DNA from: Atopobiaceae bacterium
GTDB lineage: Bacteria > Actinomycetota > Coriobacteriia > Coriobacteriales > Atopobiaceae
Direction: 5' to 3'
NCBI GenBank assembly: GCA_022482785.1
Contig: JAKVON010000004.1
Coordinates: forward strand, 151,341-215,340
DNA: 64,000 bases
Under the pieces are notes generated by a model that made no database searches, was not told where the DNA came from, and saw only the letters and a list, made by a program, of their open reading frames with translations. How positions within the stretch are numbered: the first letter of the stretch is position 1; the number at the start of each line of letters is the position of its first letter. Below, in pieces: positions 7,506 to 16,636 of the stretch. Position numbers and translations under genes: made by a program.

Positions 7506-8753
7506 TTAGGTGCGGTAGTCACCGTTGATGCGAACGTAATCGTAGGTGAGGTCGCACGTCCAGATCGTGGTCGAGCGGTCCCCCTCCCCGAGGTCGCAGT
7601 CGATGACGATCTCGTCCTGCTCGAAGCGGCGCAGGGCCTCGTCCTCGTCGAAGTCGAGGGCCATGCCGTGCCGGCACACGGGAATCCCCATGATGTCGAT
7701 GGAGACGTTCTCCTGGGAGAAGCGGGCGCCCGACGAGCCCGCGGCGACCGCGATGCGGCCCCAGTTGCAGTCATGGCCGAAGATGGCCGTCTTCACCAGG
7801 GTCGAGTTCGCGACCTTGCGGGCGGCGGCGTCCGCGTCGGAATCCGAGGCCGCCCCGGTGACGTTCACGGTGATGATCTTGGTCGAGCCCTCGCCGTCGC
7901 GGGCCACCATGCGGGCCAGGTAGCGACAGACGTCATGGAGCGCGAACGCGAACTCGTCGAAGGCCGGGGTGCCGCGCTCGATGCGCGCGCCCGGCGCGGC
8001 GGCGCCGGAGCAGAGCAGGAGGCAGGTGTCGTTCGGGGAGGTGTCGGCGTCGATGGTGAGCTTGTTGAAGGTCTCGCCCACCACCGAGGAGAGCGCGGCC
8101 TGGGCCGTCTCGTGGTCGAGGGGGGCGTCGGTGGTGATGATGCAGATCATGGTCGCCATGTTCGGCATGATCATGCCCGAGCCCTTGATGCAGCCGCCGA
8201 TGGCGAACTCCCTGCCCTCGAGCCCAGGGGCGGCGCTCGCGTACGTGACGGCGTACTCCTTGGGGAAGGTGTCTGTGGTCAGGATGGCGCTTGCGGCGAA
8301 GGCACCGCCGTCGTCCCAGCTCAGACGCTCGATGGCTTGGGGAAGGCCGACCTCGAACGGCTTCATGGAGAGCTGCTGGCCCACGACGCCCGTCGAGCTC
8401 ACCAGCACGTTCTCGGCGTCGCACCCCAGGGCCCTGGCGGCGAGATCACAGGTGTCGAGGGCCGTCTTGCGCCCCGCCGCGCCCGTCGCCGCGTTGGCGT
8501 TGCCGGAATTCACGACGACCGCCTTCACGAGCGCCCCGGAGCGGACCTTGGAGCGGGTGATGCGCACGGGCGCCGAGGCGAAGGGGTTCTGCGTGAAGGT
8601 GCCCGCGCAGGGGCAGGGCTCGTCGGCGACGACGAGCGCCATGTCGAGGCGTGCCGGGTTGCGTCGGAAGCCCGCGTGGACCCCCGAGGCGGAGAAGCCC
8701 TTCGCCGAGGTGATGCCGCCGGAGACGATGACGTTGAGTTCTGGAGTGTTCAT
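7506..8753 (-). CDS. argJ: bifunctional glutamate N-acetyltransferase / ornithine acetyltransferase
   Basis: A 415-residue ArgJ that recycles the acetyl group from acetylornithine to glutamate. The self-cleavage site is intact: KGSGMIMPNMATM, with the threonine of MATM as the expected N-terminal nucleophile of the beta chain. The C-terminal part ends NGDYRT. The start MNTPELN is set by AAGGAACGCGC upstream. With ArgJ present the pathway is the cyclic route; whether it can make acetylglutamate from acetyl-CoA is not visible. It sits between argC and argB. Confidence 0.95.
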   Translation of the reverse strand: MNTPELNVIVSGGITSAKGFSASGVHAGFRRNPARLDMALVVADEPCPCAGTFTQNPFASAPVRITRSKVRSGALVKAVVVNSGNANAATGAAGRKTALDTCDLAARALGCDAENVLVSSTGVVGQQLSMKPFEVGLPQAIERLSWDDGGAFAASAILTTDTFPKEYAVTYASAAPGLEGREFAIGGCIKGSGMIMPNMATMICIITTDAPLDHETAQAALSSVVGETFNKLTIDADTSPNDTCLLLCSGAAAPGARIERGTPAFDEFAFALHDVCRYLARMVARDGEGSTKIITVNVTGAASDSDADAAARKVANSTLVKTAIFGHDCNWGRIAVAAGSSGARFSQENVSIDIMGIPVCRHGMALDFDEDEALRRFEQDEIVIDCDLGEGDRSTTIWTCDLTYDYVRINGDYRT

Positions 8754-8806
8754 GCGCGTTCCTTGCCTTGGGGAGCAGACGTTTCCGGGGAGGCCGACGG
8801 CCCGTC

Positions 8807-9865
8807 TCAGACGGCGCGGCCGATGGCGGCGAGGCCTCGTCGCTCGTCGAGCCCGAAGACGACGTTGGCGCACTGGACGGCCTGGCCGGCGGCCCCCTTG
8901 CAGAGGTTGTCGATGGCACAGGTGGCGACGGCATGCCCCGTGCGAGCATCGGCGACGACGGTGAGCTGGGCGTTGTTGGTCCCCGCCACGCTCGCGCTCC
9001 GCGGCTGGGAGCCATCGAGGACGTGCACGAACGCGGTGTGGTCGTAGGCCTCGTGATAGAGGGCGAGCAGCTCGTCCGTCGTCGCGGGCCGCGAGAGCGA
9101 CATGGTCACGGTCGAGAGGATGGCCCGCTCGACCGGCGCGAGATGGGGGGTGAAGACGACCTGCTGGACGCCCCTGCCGGCATCGGTGAGGTTCTGCTCG
9201 ATCTCCGGCGTGTGCCGATGGGTGCCGACGCCATACGCCTCGAGGTTCTCGTTGGCCGAGCAGAAGTGCGTCCTCGTGCTGGCCCTCTTTCCGGCCCCCG
9301 TGACGCCGGAGATGGCGTCCACGATGACGGCGCCCGTCGTGAGGCCGGAGGCGACCAGGGGAAACGACGCGAGCGTGGAGGCCGTGGGATAGCAGCCGGG
9401 GCAGGCAACCAGGGCGGGCGTGCCCTGCGCGCGCTCGGCGGCGAGGCGCTCGAGCCCCTGCCCGAAGAGCTCGGGCAGGCCATAGGCCGCACGGGCGAGG
9501 AGCTCGGGGCAGGCATGGGGAACGCCGTACCACCTCTCGTAGGTCGCCGCGTCGCGCAGGCGGAAGTCGGCGGAGAGGTCGACGACCGTCACGCCATGCT
9601 CGAGCAGGGCTGGCACGCGGGCCATCGACGCCGTATGGGGAAGCGCGAGGAAGATCGCGTCGAGGTCGTAGGCGGCCGGGTCGTCATGCGAGGAGAAGGC
9701 GAGGTCGGTCGCGCCCACGAAGGAGGGGTACACGGCGTCGAGCCGCTCGCCCTCGTCCGCGTTGGACGTCACGAGCGCCAGCTCGAAATCGGGGTGGGAG
9801 AGGAGGATCCTCGCCAGCTCGGCGCCGGCATAGCCGGCCGCACCCATCACTCCGACACGAATCAC
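8807..9865 (-). CDS. argC: N-acetyl-gamma-glutamyl-phosphate reductase
   Basis: A 352-residue NADPH-dependent reductase making N-acetylglutamate semialdehyde. The N-terminal Rossmann fold starts VIRVGVMGAAGYAGAELAR. The catalytic cysteine is in VACPGCYPTAS, with the conserved ISGVTGAGK and HTPEIEQ segments later. The GTG start at 9865 is chosen because GGGAGG lies six bases upstream and the Rossmann strand begins at once; longer in-frame ATGs upstream would run through the probable operator. It is first in argCJBD-marR. Confidence 0.93.
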   Translation of the reverse strand: MIRVGVMGAAGYAGAELARILLSHPDFELALVTSNADEGERLDAVYPSFVGATDLAFSSHDDPAAYDLDAIFLALPHTASMARVPALLEHGVTVVDLSADFRLRDAATYERWYGVPHACPELLARAAYGLPELFGQGLERLAAERAQGTPALVACPGCYPTASTLASFPLVASGLTTGAVIVDAISGVTGAGKRASTRTHFCSANENLEAYGVGTHRHTPEIEQNLTDAGRGVQQVVFTPHLAPVERAILSTVTMSLSRPATTDELLALYHEAYDHTAFVHVLDGSQPRSASVAGTNNAQLTVVADARTGHAVATCAIDNLCKGAAGQAVQCANVVFGLDERRGLAAIGRAV

Positions 9866-9976
9866 GTATGCCTCCCTGGGTCTCGAGACGGTCGAATCCT
9901 GCTGCCGGGCGAGCGCCGCATGGCTGGCCCGACCCTGCATGGGCAGGTCTGACAACCATAGGCCTCGGGTGTGGCC

Positions 9977-10005
9977 CATGCAAGTGCCCATGCATCACAA
10001 TGCAT
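9977..10005 (-). promoter_or_regulatory. candidate ArgR operator (ARG boxes) upstream of argC
   Basis: ATGCAT-CACA-ATGCAT at 9990-10005 is a 16-bp palindrome of the size and half-site type bound by ArgR. A second, looser pair ATGCA-7-ATGCA (9978-9994) overlaps it. It is 125 bases upstream of argC in the recR-argC gap. No argR gene is in the window, so the assignment is inference. Confidence 0.45.
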
Positions 10006-10055
10006 AGATTCGAAATAGAACGACTTGGATACGCATATATAGGCAAGACAATCCA

Positions 10056-10664
10056 TTAGACCTCGCGACGCGCCTCGATGGCGCGCCCGAGCGTGACCTC
10101 GTCGGCATACTCGAGCTCTCCCCCCACGGGAAGGCCGCTCGCGAGACGGGAGACGGCCACGCCCAGGGGCTTGATGGTGCGGGACAGGTAGGTCGCGGTG
10201 GTCTCGCCCTCGACGTCGGGGTTCGTGGCGAGGATGACCTCGCGCACCTCGCCGTCGGCAAGGCGGGCGAGGAGCTCGCGCACGTGCAGCTGCTCCGGGC
10301 CGATCTTGTCCATGGGGGAGATGACCCCTCCCAGGACGTGGTAGAGGCCGTGGTAGGTGCCCGTGCGCTCGATGGCGGAGACGTCGCGGGGCTCGGAGAC
10401 CACGCAGATGGTCGTGCGGTCGCGTCGCTCGTCGGAGCAGATGTCGCAGGTGTCGCGCGTCGCATAGGAGAAGCAGATGGGACAGAAGTGGACCTGCCTC
10501 TTGACGTCGAGCACCGCCTGCGCGAGCCGCCTGGACTGCTCGTCGTCCGCGCTGAGCAGGAAGTAGGCGATGCGCTGCGCGGACTTGGGGCCGATGCCGG
10601 GAAGCCTGCCCAGCTCGTCGAGAAGCCGCTCGAGGGCGTGGCCGTCGTTCGTGATGGGGTCCAT
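10056..10664 (-). CDS. recR: recombination protein RecR
   Basis: A 202-residue DNA-binding clamp protein of the RecFOR pathway. The helix-hairpin-helix LGRLPGIGPKSAQRIA is near residue 18. The zinc finger C-P-I-C...C-D-I-C is near 60-75, and the Toprim domain follows with VVSEPRDV and ATNPDVEGETTA. Length and order are standard. It lies 17 bases after ybaB and close to dnaX, the widely conserved dnaX-ybaB-recR arrangement. Confidence 0.96.
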   Translation of the reverse strand: MDPITNDGHALERLLDELGRLPGIGPKSAQRIAYFLLSADDEQSRRLAQAVLDVKRQVHFCPICFSYATRDTCDICSDERRDRTTICVVSEPRDVSAIERTGTYHGLYHVLGGVISPMDKIGPEQLHVRELLARLADGEVREVILATNPDVEGETTATYLSRTIKPLGVAVSRLASGLPVGGELEYADEVTLGRAIEARREV

Positions 10665-10681
10665 CTTCTCCGAGGCCCGCC

Positions 10682-10999
10682 CTACATCAGGCCGGGGATG
10701 CTCATGCCGCCGGTGACGGCCCCCATCTGCCTGTTGGCTGCCTCCTGGGCCTGCGCGAGGGCATCGTTCACCGCCGCGAGCACCATGTCCTGGAGGAGCT
10801 CGACGTCATCGGGGTCGATCGCCTCGGGGTCGATGGAGATCGAGGTGACCGTCATCTCGCCGGTCGCCGTGACCTTGACCATCCCGCCGCCCGCGCTTGC
10901 CGAGACCTCGATGTCCTTGAGCTTGTCCTGCGCGACGGCCAGCTGCTCCTGCATCTTGCGGGCCTGCTTCATCATCTGCTGCATGTTCATCTGAGCCAT
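10682..10999 (-). CDS. YbaB/EbfC nucleoid-associated protein
   Basis: A 105-residue small DNA-binding protein. It begins MAQMNMQQMMKQARKMQEQL, the long N-terminal helix of the family, followed by the strand region GGGMVKVTATGEMTVTSISIDPE and a C-terminal helix. Family members form tweezers-like dimers that coat DNA. It sits between dnaX and recR, as in many bacteria. Confidence 0.93.
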   Translation of the reverse strand: MAQMNMQQMMKQARKMQEQLAVAQDKLKDIEVSASAGGGMVKVTATGEMTVTSISIDPEAIDPDDVELLQDMVLAAVNDALAQAQEAANRQMGAVTGGMSIPGLM

Positions 11000-11064
11000 G
11001 GGTCGCCTTTCCTGGGGGGGGACGTCGTGTTGCCACTCGAAGGTATCTTAGCGAATGGGATGCC

Positions 11065-13128
11065 TCATGCGCCCGCGGGGCCGCCGTCCGCCCCGCGCGA
11101 GCCCTCCTGCGCCGGGACCTTGCTCACGGTGACGCCCGCGCCGAAGACCCCCTCGAGCATGGAGGCGAGATCACCCTCGGGCGTTCCCGGGGCCGGCGAG
11201 GGCGCGGGGTCCGGGGACGTCGCGCCGGCCCCCGCCTCCGCGGGGGTTCCCGCGGCGCGCTGCGGCGCCGTCCCCGCGACCCCCTCGGGGGACGGGAGGT
11301 CGCCCGCCTCGTAGCCATAGGGTTCGTCCTCGTACACGTACGGGCCGTCGGCGAGGGGCGGCTCCTCGAAGGCGGGCGGGGCGGGCACGGGCTGGGCCGC
11401 GGCCGCCTGCGGCCGCGCGGCGGTCGGGTTCGGCGCGGGCGCCGGGGCCGTGCGCGCGGCTGGGCGGGAGGGTGCCGGGGAAGGCGCGGGGGACCCCGCG
11501 ACGACCACCCTCAGCTTGCGCTGGCCGAGGACCGAGGCCATGACCCGCACGATCCCGGCGCTCACGTCCGGGCGCTCGAGCATCTTCGCGGCGAAGTTGC
11601 TTCCCGCCGGCAGGGAGACGACGACGTGCTCCCCGTCGTCGGCCAGGGCGGTCGAGTTCAGGAGGAAGGCCCCGTTCGCCGGCTGCTCCTTCGTCACGCG
11701 GGCGACGACCTCCTTCCAGGCGCGCTGGAGCGCGCCTGGGTCGCTCGTGGGCGCAGGGGCCGGACGGGCCGGGGCGGGCGCGGGGGCCGGGACGGGCGTC
11801 GGGGCGGCCGTGACGGGAGCCTGCGCCCGTGGCGAGGGGGGAACGGGCCGCTGGCCTGCCTGGTCGCGCGTGGAGGGCTGCTCGCGGGGGGCGGGGGAGG
11901 TCGTCTCGGCCTGTCGCGCCGGACGCGGGGCCGGCTCCTCCCGGCGCGGGGAGGACGGGACCGTCACCCCGCGCGCGATGGCCTCGAGCTTGCCCTCGAG
12001 GGTCGCGACCCTCTCGGCGAGGGCGGCGAGCGTGAGGTCGCCCTCGGGCAGGGCGAGCCTCGTCAGCGCGATCTCGAGGGCGAGGCGCTGGTTCGTGGCC
12101 GTCCTCATCTCGTTCGACACCTCGCCGAGCACGCTCAGCACCCGGGCGAGCCGTTCGGTCGAGCCGAAGGCGCGCGCCTCCTCCTCGTACTCGCGGTCCT
12201 CGTCGGGCCCCGCCGAGACCATGCCGGCGGCGGTGCCCACGGCGCTCGTCACGTAGACGTCGCGCATGTGGGCCGCGAGCTCGCGGGTGAACTGGAGGAG
12301 GTCCGTGCCGTTGTCCGCGAGGTCGGCCACGCAGGCGAACAGGGCCGGCACGTCGCGGGCGGCAAGGGCGCGGGCGACGTCGTCGAGCCTCTGCGACGAG
12401 ACCTCCCCGAGGAGGTCCGTCGCCGACTCGAGCGATATCGCGCCGTTTCCGAACACCGAGAGCTGCTCGAGCGTCGAGAGCGCGTCGCGCATGCCGCCGC
12501 GCGCGTGGCGGCACACCAGGGCGAGCGCGGGCTCGTCGTAGGTGAACCCCTCCGCCTCGCACACGTGGGCGAGACGGGCCTCCATGTCCTCGTTCGAGAT
12601 GGCGTGGAAGTCGAAGCGTTGCACGCGGGAGAGGATGGTCGCGGGAATCTTCTGCGGGTCGGTGGTGCAGAGCACGAACACCACGTGGGCGGGCGGCTCC
12701 TCGAGGGTCTTGAGCAGCGCGTTGAACGCCGCCGTGGTGAGCATGTGGACCTCGTCGACGATATAGACCTTGTAACGGCCCTCGATGGGCGCGAAGTCGA
12801 CGTGGTTGATGATCTCCTCGCGGACGTTGTCGACGCCCGTGCGGCTCGCGGCGTCGAGCTCGTAGACGTCGGGGTGCTCGCCGGAGGCGATCTTCCTGCA
12901 TTGGTCGCAGGTGCCGTCGGGCAGCCTGCCCGGGCCCTGCTCGCACATGAGGGCCTTCGCGAGCAGGCGCGCCATGGTGGTCTTTCCCGTGCCGCGCGGC
13001 CCGCAGAACAGGTAGGCGTGGTTGGTGCGGCCCTCGACGACGGCCCGCTCGAGGGTCGAGACCACATGCCTCTGCCCCACGACGTCGTCGAACGTCTGCG
13101 GGCGGTACTTGCGGTAGAGAGATTCCAT
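11065..13128 (-). CDS. dnaX: DNA polymerase III gamma/tau subunit
   Basis: A 687-residue clamp-loader ATPase. The Walker A motif is GPRGTGKTT near residue 45. The four-cysteine zinc module runs from C-E-Q-G near 64 to C-D-Q-C near 79. Walker B and sensor regions follow as VDEVHMLTTAAFNALLKTLEEPP. The middle 200 residues are a Pro/Ala-rich linker with compositional bias, and the C-terminal part (about 470-570) is a tau-like domain. I see no A-rich slippery site for a programmed gamma frameshift. It heads dnaX-ybaB-recR. Confidence 0.95.
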   Translation of the reverse strand: MESLYRKYRPQTFDDVVGQRHVVSTLERAVVEGRTNHAYLFCGPRGTGKTTMARLLAKALMCEQGPGRLPDGTCDQCRKIASGEHPDVYELDAASRTGVDNVREEIINHVDFAPIEGRYKVYIVDEVHMLTTAAFNALLKTLEEPPAHVVFVLCTTDPQKIPATILSRVQRFDFHAISNEDMEARLAHVCEAEGFTYDEPALALVCRHARGGMRDALSTLEQLSVFGNGAISLESATDLLGEVSSQRLDDVARALAARDVPALFACVADLADNGTDLLQFTRELAAHMRDVYVTSAVGTAAGMVSAGPDEDREYEEEARAFGSTERLARVLSVLGEVSNEMRTATNQRLALEIALTRLALPEGDLTLAALAERVATLEGKLEAIARGVTVPSSPRREEPAPRPARQAETTSPAPREQPSTRDQAGQRPVPPSPRAQAPVTAAPTPVPAPAPAPARPAPAPTSDPGALQRAWKEVVARVTKEQPANGAFLLNSTALADDGEHVVVSLPAGSNFAAKMLERPDVSAGIVRVMASVLGQRKLRVVVAGSPAPSPAPSRPAARTAPAPAPNPTAARPQAAAAQPVPAPPAFEEPPLADGPYVYEDEPYGYEAGDLPSPEGVAGTAPQRAAGTPAEAGAGATSPDPAPSPAPGTPEGDLASMLEGVFGAGVTVSKVPAQEGSRGADGGPAGA

Positions 13129-13176
13129 GGGGGGCCTCCGGGCATGGGTTCACGATGCGTTCGCGAGCGTGCCCCA

Positions 13177-13182
13177 AGTATA
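13177..13182 (-). promoter_or_regulatory. probable -10 of the dnaX promoter
   Basis: TATACT on the minus strand, about 50 bases before the dnaX ATG; no convincing -35 is visible. It shares a 128-base divergent gap with the toxin-antitoxin promoter. Confidence 0.35.
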
Positions 13183-13219
13183 GGACAGGACCGGGACGCG
13201 CCTTGCGCCCCCTTGGGTG

Positions 13220-13242
13220 TATACTTCATGCGAAGTTCATGC
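13220..13242 (+). promoter_or_regulatory. -10 and candidate operator of the toxin-antitoxin pair
   Basis: TATACT (13220-13225) overlaps the perfect inverted repeat ACTTC-ATGC-GAAGT (13223-13236). TTCATGC also recurs as a direct repeat with an 11-base period (13225-13231 and 13236-13242). This is the usual layout for autorepression by a ribbon-helix-helix antitoxin. Confidence 0.5.
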
Positions 13243-13256
13243 AGAGAGGAGAGACC

Positions 13257-13547
13257 ATGTCCGCGTTGCAGGTAAGGGACTTCCCGGCAGACCTCCACGA
13301 GCGGCTCAGGGAACGGGCCCGCCGCGACCACCGCAGCGTCTCCCAGGAGGCGACGATCGCCATCAGCGAGTTTCTCGCCCGGCACCCTGACGCCCACGAG
13401 ACGTATCGCGACTTCTCCTGCGACGAGTCCATCGCCGAGCAGAGAAGGCGGCTGTTCGCCGAGATCGACGCCATGCCCGTCATCGACATACCTGACGACT
13501 TCCCCACCCCCGAGCAGATCATACGGGAGCTGCGTGACGGCCGATGA
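13257..13547 (+). CDS. FitA-like ribbon-helix-helix antitoxin
   Basis: A 96-residue protein. Its N-terminus (LQVRDFPADLHERLRERARR, then SVSQEATIAISEFL) is the ribbon-helix-helix DNA-binding fold of FitA/VapB-type antitoxins. The acidic C-terminal half (DIPDDFPTPEQIIRELRDGR) would wrap the toxin. The start is the ATG with GAGAGGAG upstream; a longer in-frame extension has no ribosome site and crosses the operator. Its last four bases overlap the PIN toxin start (ATGA), so the two are translationally coupled. Confidence 0.85.
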   Translation: MSALQVRDFPADLHERLRERARRDHRSVSQEATIAISEFLARHPDAHETYRDFSCDESIAEQRRRLFAEIDAMPVIDIPDDFPTPEQIIRELRDGR

Positions 13548-13969
13548 TCGTCATGGACTGCAGCGCGGCAATCAATATCGTCCGGGCCACTCCGGAAGGG
13601 AGGGGCCTAAGGGGCCTCATGGTCATCGACGAAAGGTGCTTGGCTCCCGACCTGTTCAGGGCTGAGGCCGCCAATGCCCTCACGAAGTACGTCCGAGCCG
13701 GTCAGATGAATCACTCGGAGGCACTCGGCCTCTTTTGCAAGGCGACCGCTCTCGTCAACGAGTTCCATCCCCTCTCCGAGAACGACGTCGAGGCCCTCTC
13801 GGAGGCATGCCGGCTCGGGCATTCCGTCTACGACATGTTCTACTTCACGCTCGCGCGGCGCTATGGGGCGACCCTCTTCACGGAGGACCGTCGCCTCATC
13901 GAGCTCTGCGACCGCGAGGGCGTGGAATGCATCCACCCGACGAGGCTCAGCGCCCCGGACCGTCCCTGA
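13544..13969 (+). CDS. PIN-domain toxin (VapC/FitB-like ribonuclease)
   Basis: A 141-residue PIN-fold protein, expected to cut RNA in a Mg2+-dependent way. Acidic residues sit at typical places: D5 in MIVMDCSAAI, E near 44 in LFRAEAANAL, D near 98 in SVYDMFYFTLA, and D near 115 in TEDRRLI. It overlaps the antitoxin by four bases. Its 3' end runs 23 bases into the convergent GH3 gene. Target RNA is unknown. Confidence 0.88.
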   Translation: MIVMDCSAAINIVRATPEGRGLRGLMVIDERCLAPDLFRAEAANALTKYVRAGQMNHSEALGLFCKATALVNEFHPLSENDVEALSEACRLGHSVYDMFYFTLARRYGATLFTEDRRLIELCDREGVECIHPTRLSAPDRP

Positions 13970-16400
13970 GCGAGGAGCGTTGCCTGGCGTTGGCGACGAC
14001 GTTGGCCACGATTCCGGCAAGGCACCTCGTGAGCCCGATGAGCCAGAGTCCCCGGGCCTCCATGACGAGGCCGTCAACCGCGCCCATCGAGAAGACCCCG
14101 CTCGCGTTCTTGGCCAGGGCGCGCAGTGGCATGTTCCACGCGAAGAGCAGCTCGGGCCTGGGCTTGCCCGAGGCCTCCGCACAGCGCTTGACCAGGAGCA
14201 TCACAGCCCAGAGCAGCCAGAGGAGCGGGCTGCGCCCATGGATGAGGTCGCAGATGCAGAGGTTGCGATCGAGACGTATCCGGCTCGAAGGAATCTCGTG
14301 GCCGAGCAGGGCGGCGAAGCGCGCGTCGTCGACGTCGGCCACGCGGCCCGTCTCGTAGGGGCCGAGGTCGAGGCCCTCGTAGGGATTCGGCGCCCCCGTG
14401 CCGGCAAGGTCGATCTCCCCCGAGAGCCGGATGTCGTCGACCGAGGCGCCGATGCGCACCACGTAGGTGCCTCCCTCGACCTCCCAGGAGCTCGTGCCCA
14501 CGTTCCAGTAGCGGAAGGCCGCCTGGCCGAGGGGGATGCTCACGCGCCTGCCCTCGCCGGGCCCGAGGGCCACCTTCGCGAACCCCCTGAGCTCCCGCTC
14601 CGGGCGGAACACCTCGTGACGGGGCTTCGACACGTAGAGCTGGGCCACCTCGGAGCCTTCGACGGGGCCCACGTTGGCGATGGAAAACGACGCCTCGTCC
14701 TCGCTCACGACCAGGTCGGAGTAGGCGAACGTCGTGTACGAGAGCCCGAAGCCGAAGGGGAACGCCACGGGGATGCCGGCCGTCTGGTAATAGCGGTAGC
14801 CCACGTAGGGCCCCTCGCGGTACTCGGCCGTAGCCGCCGGGCTGGGAAAGGTCCGCGCGCAAGGGGTGTCGGCGAGCGCGACCGGCCAGGTCTCGTTGAG
14901 CCTGCCCGAGGGGCTCACGCGGCCGAGCAGCACGTCGAGCGCCGCCGCGGCCCCCGCCTGCCCGCCCAGCGCGAGATAGAGGACGGCCCGCGCGGCGGCC
15001 ATCCAGCCGCTCTCGACGGGGCCTCCCCCGGAGAGGAGCACGACCACGTTGGGGTTGGCCTCCGCGACGCGGGAGAGGAGGTCGACCTGGTTCCCGTTCA
15101 CCCTCATGTCCGGCCGGTCGGCGCCCTCCGACTCCGCCCGCTCGTCGAGCCCCAGGCAGACCAGCACGACGTCCGCCCTCGCAGAGAGCGCGACGGCCTC
15201 CGCCGCGAGCCGGTCGCTCGCGGCGCCATGCCGCTCGAAGCCCTGCGCGTAGCCGACGCAGTCGAGGTCGCTGTCCCCCACGAGGCCACATAGGCTGTCG
15301 AGCCTCGTGCAGACGACGCGGGACGACCCTGCGCCCTGGTAGCGTGGGGTCTTGGCGAAGTCGCCGACGAGTGCCACCGAGGTGCCCGCAGCAAGCGGCA
15401 GGAGGGGCGCGCCCGCCTGGCCGCCCCCGCCGGCAGGCGGGTCGTTCTTGAGCAGGACGATTGACTGGGCCGCGATCTCCCGCGCGAGCCGGTGATGGGC
15501 ATCGGCGTCGAAGCCGACGCGAGTCGTCCGCCCTCCCGGCGCCGAGAGGGCGAGGCCCAACGCCTCGTCCACGCGGGCGTCGACGTCCGCCTCGGAGACC
15601 TCGCCCCTGCGGACGGCCGCGGCGAGCTCGCGCGCCGAGCAGAGCCCCGGGCCCGGCATCTCGAGCGTCGAGCCGGCCGCGACGCCCGCGGCGCGGTCGT
15701 TCGAGCCGCCCCAGTCGGAGACCACGGCGCCCTCGAAGCCCCATTCGTCGCGGAGGACGTCGCGAAGCAGGTGGCGGCTCTCGTTGGCATAGGTGCCGTT
15801 CACGAGGTTGTAGCTGCTCATGATGCAACGGGGACGGCCGACGCGCACCACCGTCTCGAACCCCGAGAGGTAGATCTCCCGCAACGTGCGCTCGTCGAGG
15901 ACCGAGTCGGATGCCTGGCGGCGCGTCTCCTGGCTGTTGCAGGCGAAGTGCTTGGGGCAGGCCGCCACGCCCGTCGACTGGATGCCCCGCACGTAGCCCG
16001 CGGCCATCCTGCCGGCCAGCAGGGGGTCCTCGGAGAAGTACTCGAAGCCGCGGCCGCACAGCGGGCTTCGCTTGACGCAGAGCCCCGGTCCCAGCACCAC
16101 GTCCACCCCTTGGGCGAGGGCCTCCTCGCCCAAGGCACGGCCCAGCCTCTCGCCGAGGGCGGGGTCCCAGCTGTTGGCGACCGTCGTGGCGGTGGGAAAG
16201 CACGTGGCGGGGACGCTCCCGCCCAGCCCCAGGCCGCCGCTTTCCTCCCGCTGGAGGCGCAGGCCATGGGGGCCATCGGAGAGCTGCAGGGAGGGGATGC
16301 CGAGCCGAGGCAGGGCACGTGTCGTGAAGGTGCCTCCCCCGGAGAGGAGCAGGCACTTCTCCTCGAGGGTCATCCGCGCGATACGGTCCTCGTCATGCAT
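13947..16400 (-). CDS. glycoside hydrolase family 3 beta-glycosidase
   Basis: An 817-residue enzyme with the GH3 layout: an N-terminal (beta/alpha)8 domain, the nucleophile aspartate in AVVSDWGGSNDRA, a middle alpha/beta sandwich, and a fibronectin-III-like domain around 560-680 (FSIANVGPVEGSEVAQLYV). KHFACNSQETRR is the substrate-binding KHF motif. No signal peptide is seen, so it likely acts on imported disaccharides or glycosides; beta-glucosidase is most likely but beta-xylosidase is possible. About 120 extra C-terminal residues carry hydrophobic helices. The ATG has GAGGG seven bases upstream. Confidence 0.88.
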   Translation of the reverse strand: MHDEDRIARMTLEEKCLLLSGGGTFTTRALPRLGIPSLQLSDGPHGLRLQREESGGLGLGGSVPATCFPTATTVANSWDPALGERLGRALGEEALAQGVDVVLGPGLCVKRSPLCGRGFEYFSEDPLLAGRMAAGYVRGIQSTGVAACPKHFACNSQETRRQASDSVLDERTLREIYLSGFETVVRVGRPRCIMSSYNLVNGTYANESRHLLRDVLRDEWGFEGAVVSDWGGSNDRAAGVAAGSTLEMPGPGLCSARELAAAVRRGEVSEADVDARVDEALGLALSAPGGRTTRVGFDADAHHRLAREIAAQSIVLLKNDPPAGGGGQAGAPLLPLAAGTSVALVGDFAKTPRYQGAGSSRVVCTRLDSLCGLVGDSDLDCVGYAQGFERHGAASDRLAAEAVALSARADVVLVCLGLDERAESEGADRPDMRVNGNQVDLLSRVAEANPNVVVLLSGGGPVESGWMAAARAVLYLALGGQAGAAAALDVLLGRVSPSGRLNETWPVALADTPCARTFPSPAATAEYREGPYVGYRYYQTAGIPVAFPFGFGLSYTTFAYSDLVVSEDEASFSIANVGPVEGSEVAQLYVSKPRHEVFRPERELRGFAKVALGPGEGRRVSIPLGQAAFRYWNVGTSSWEVEGGTYVVRIGASVDDIRLSGEIDLAGTGAPNPYEGLDLGPYETGRVADVDDARFAALLGHEIPSSRIRLDRNLCICDLIHGRSPLLWLLWAVMLLVKRCAEASGKPRPELLFAWNMPLRALAKNASGVFSMGAVDGLVMEARGLWLIGLTRCLAGIVANVVANARQRSSLRDGPGR

Positions 16401-16429
16401 GTGCGACCCTCGCAGACGGCTCGCGACGC

Positions 16430-16633
16430 CTAGATGCCATGCTCCGCGAGCTTGTCCAGGATTCCCTTGAGCAGGAAGCGGTTGGCAAAGAGCTGCTGGT
16501 AGGTGGCAGTCTTGGTCTTATGCTCCGCCTTGAGCGAGCGTAGGCTCGCCTCGGTCTCGACGAGCTCGGCGACGACGTCGCGCCTGAACGCCTCGTATCG
16601 CTCGAGGCGTGCCACATCCTCTGGTGTCGGCAT
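16430..16633 (-). CDS. small helical protein of unknown function
   Basis: A 67-residue protein, very charged and predicted to be almost all helix (LERYEAFRRDVVAELVETEASLRSLKAEHKTK), with a possible short coiled coil. I do not recognise a family. It starts three bases after the DedA-family stop, so it is probably translated from the same mRNA. The GH3 gene starts 29 bases downstream. Confidence 0.6.
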   Translation of the reverse strand: MPTPEDVARLERYEAFRRDVVAELVETEASLRSLKAEHKTKTATYQQLFANRFLLKGILDKLAEHGI

Positions 16634-16636
16634 GAC

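Noticed and set aside
11065..13128. Programmed frameshift in dnaX
   Set aside because: No A-rich slippery sequence is visible in this GC-rich gene.
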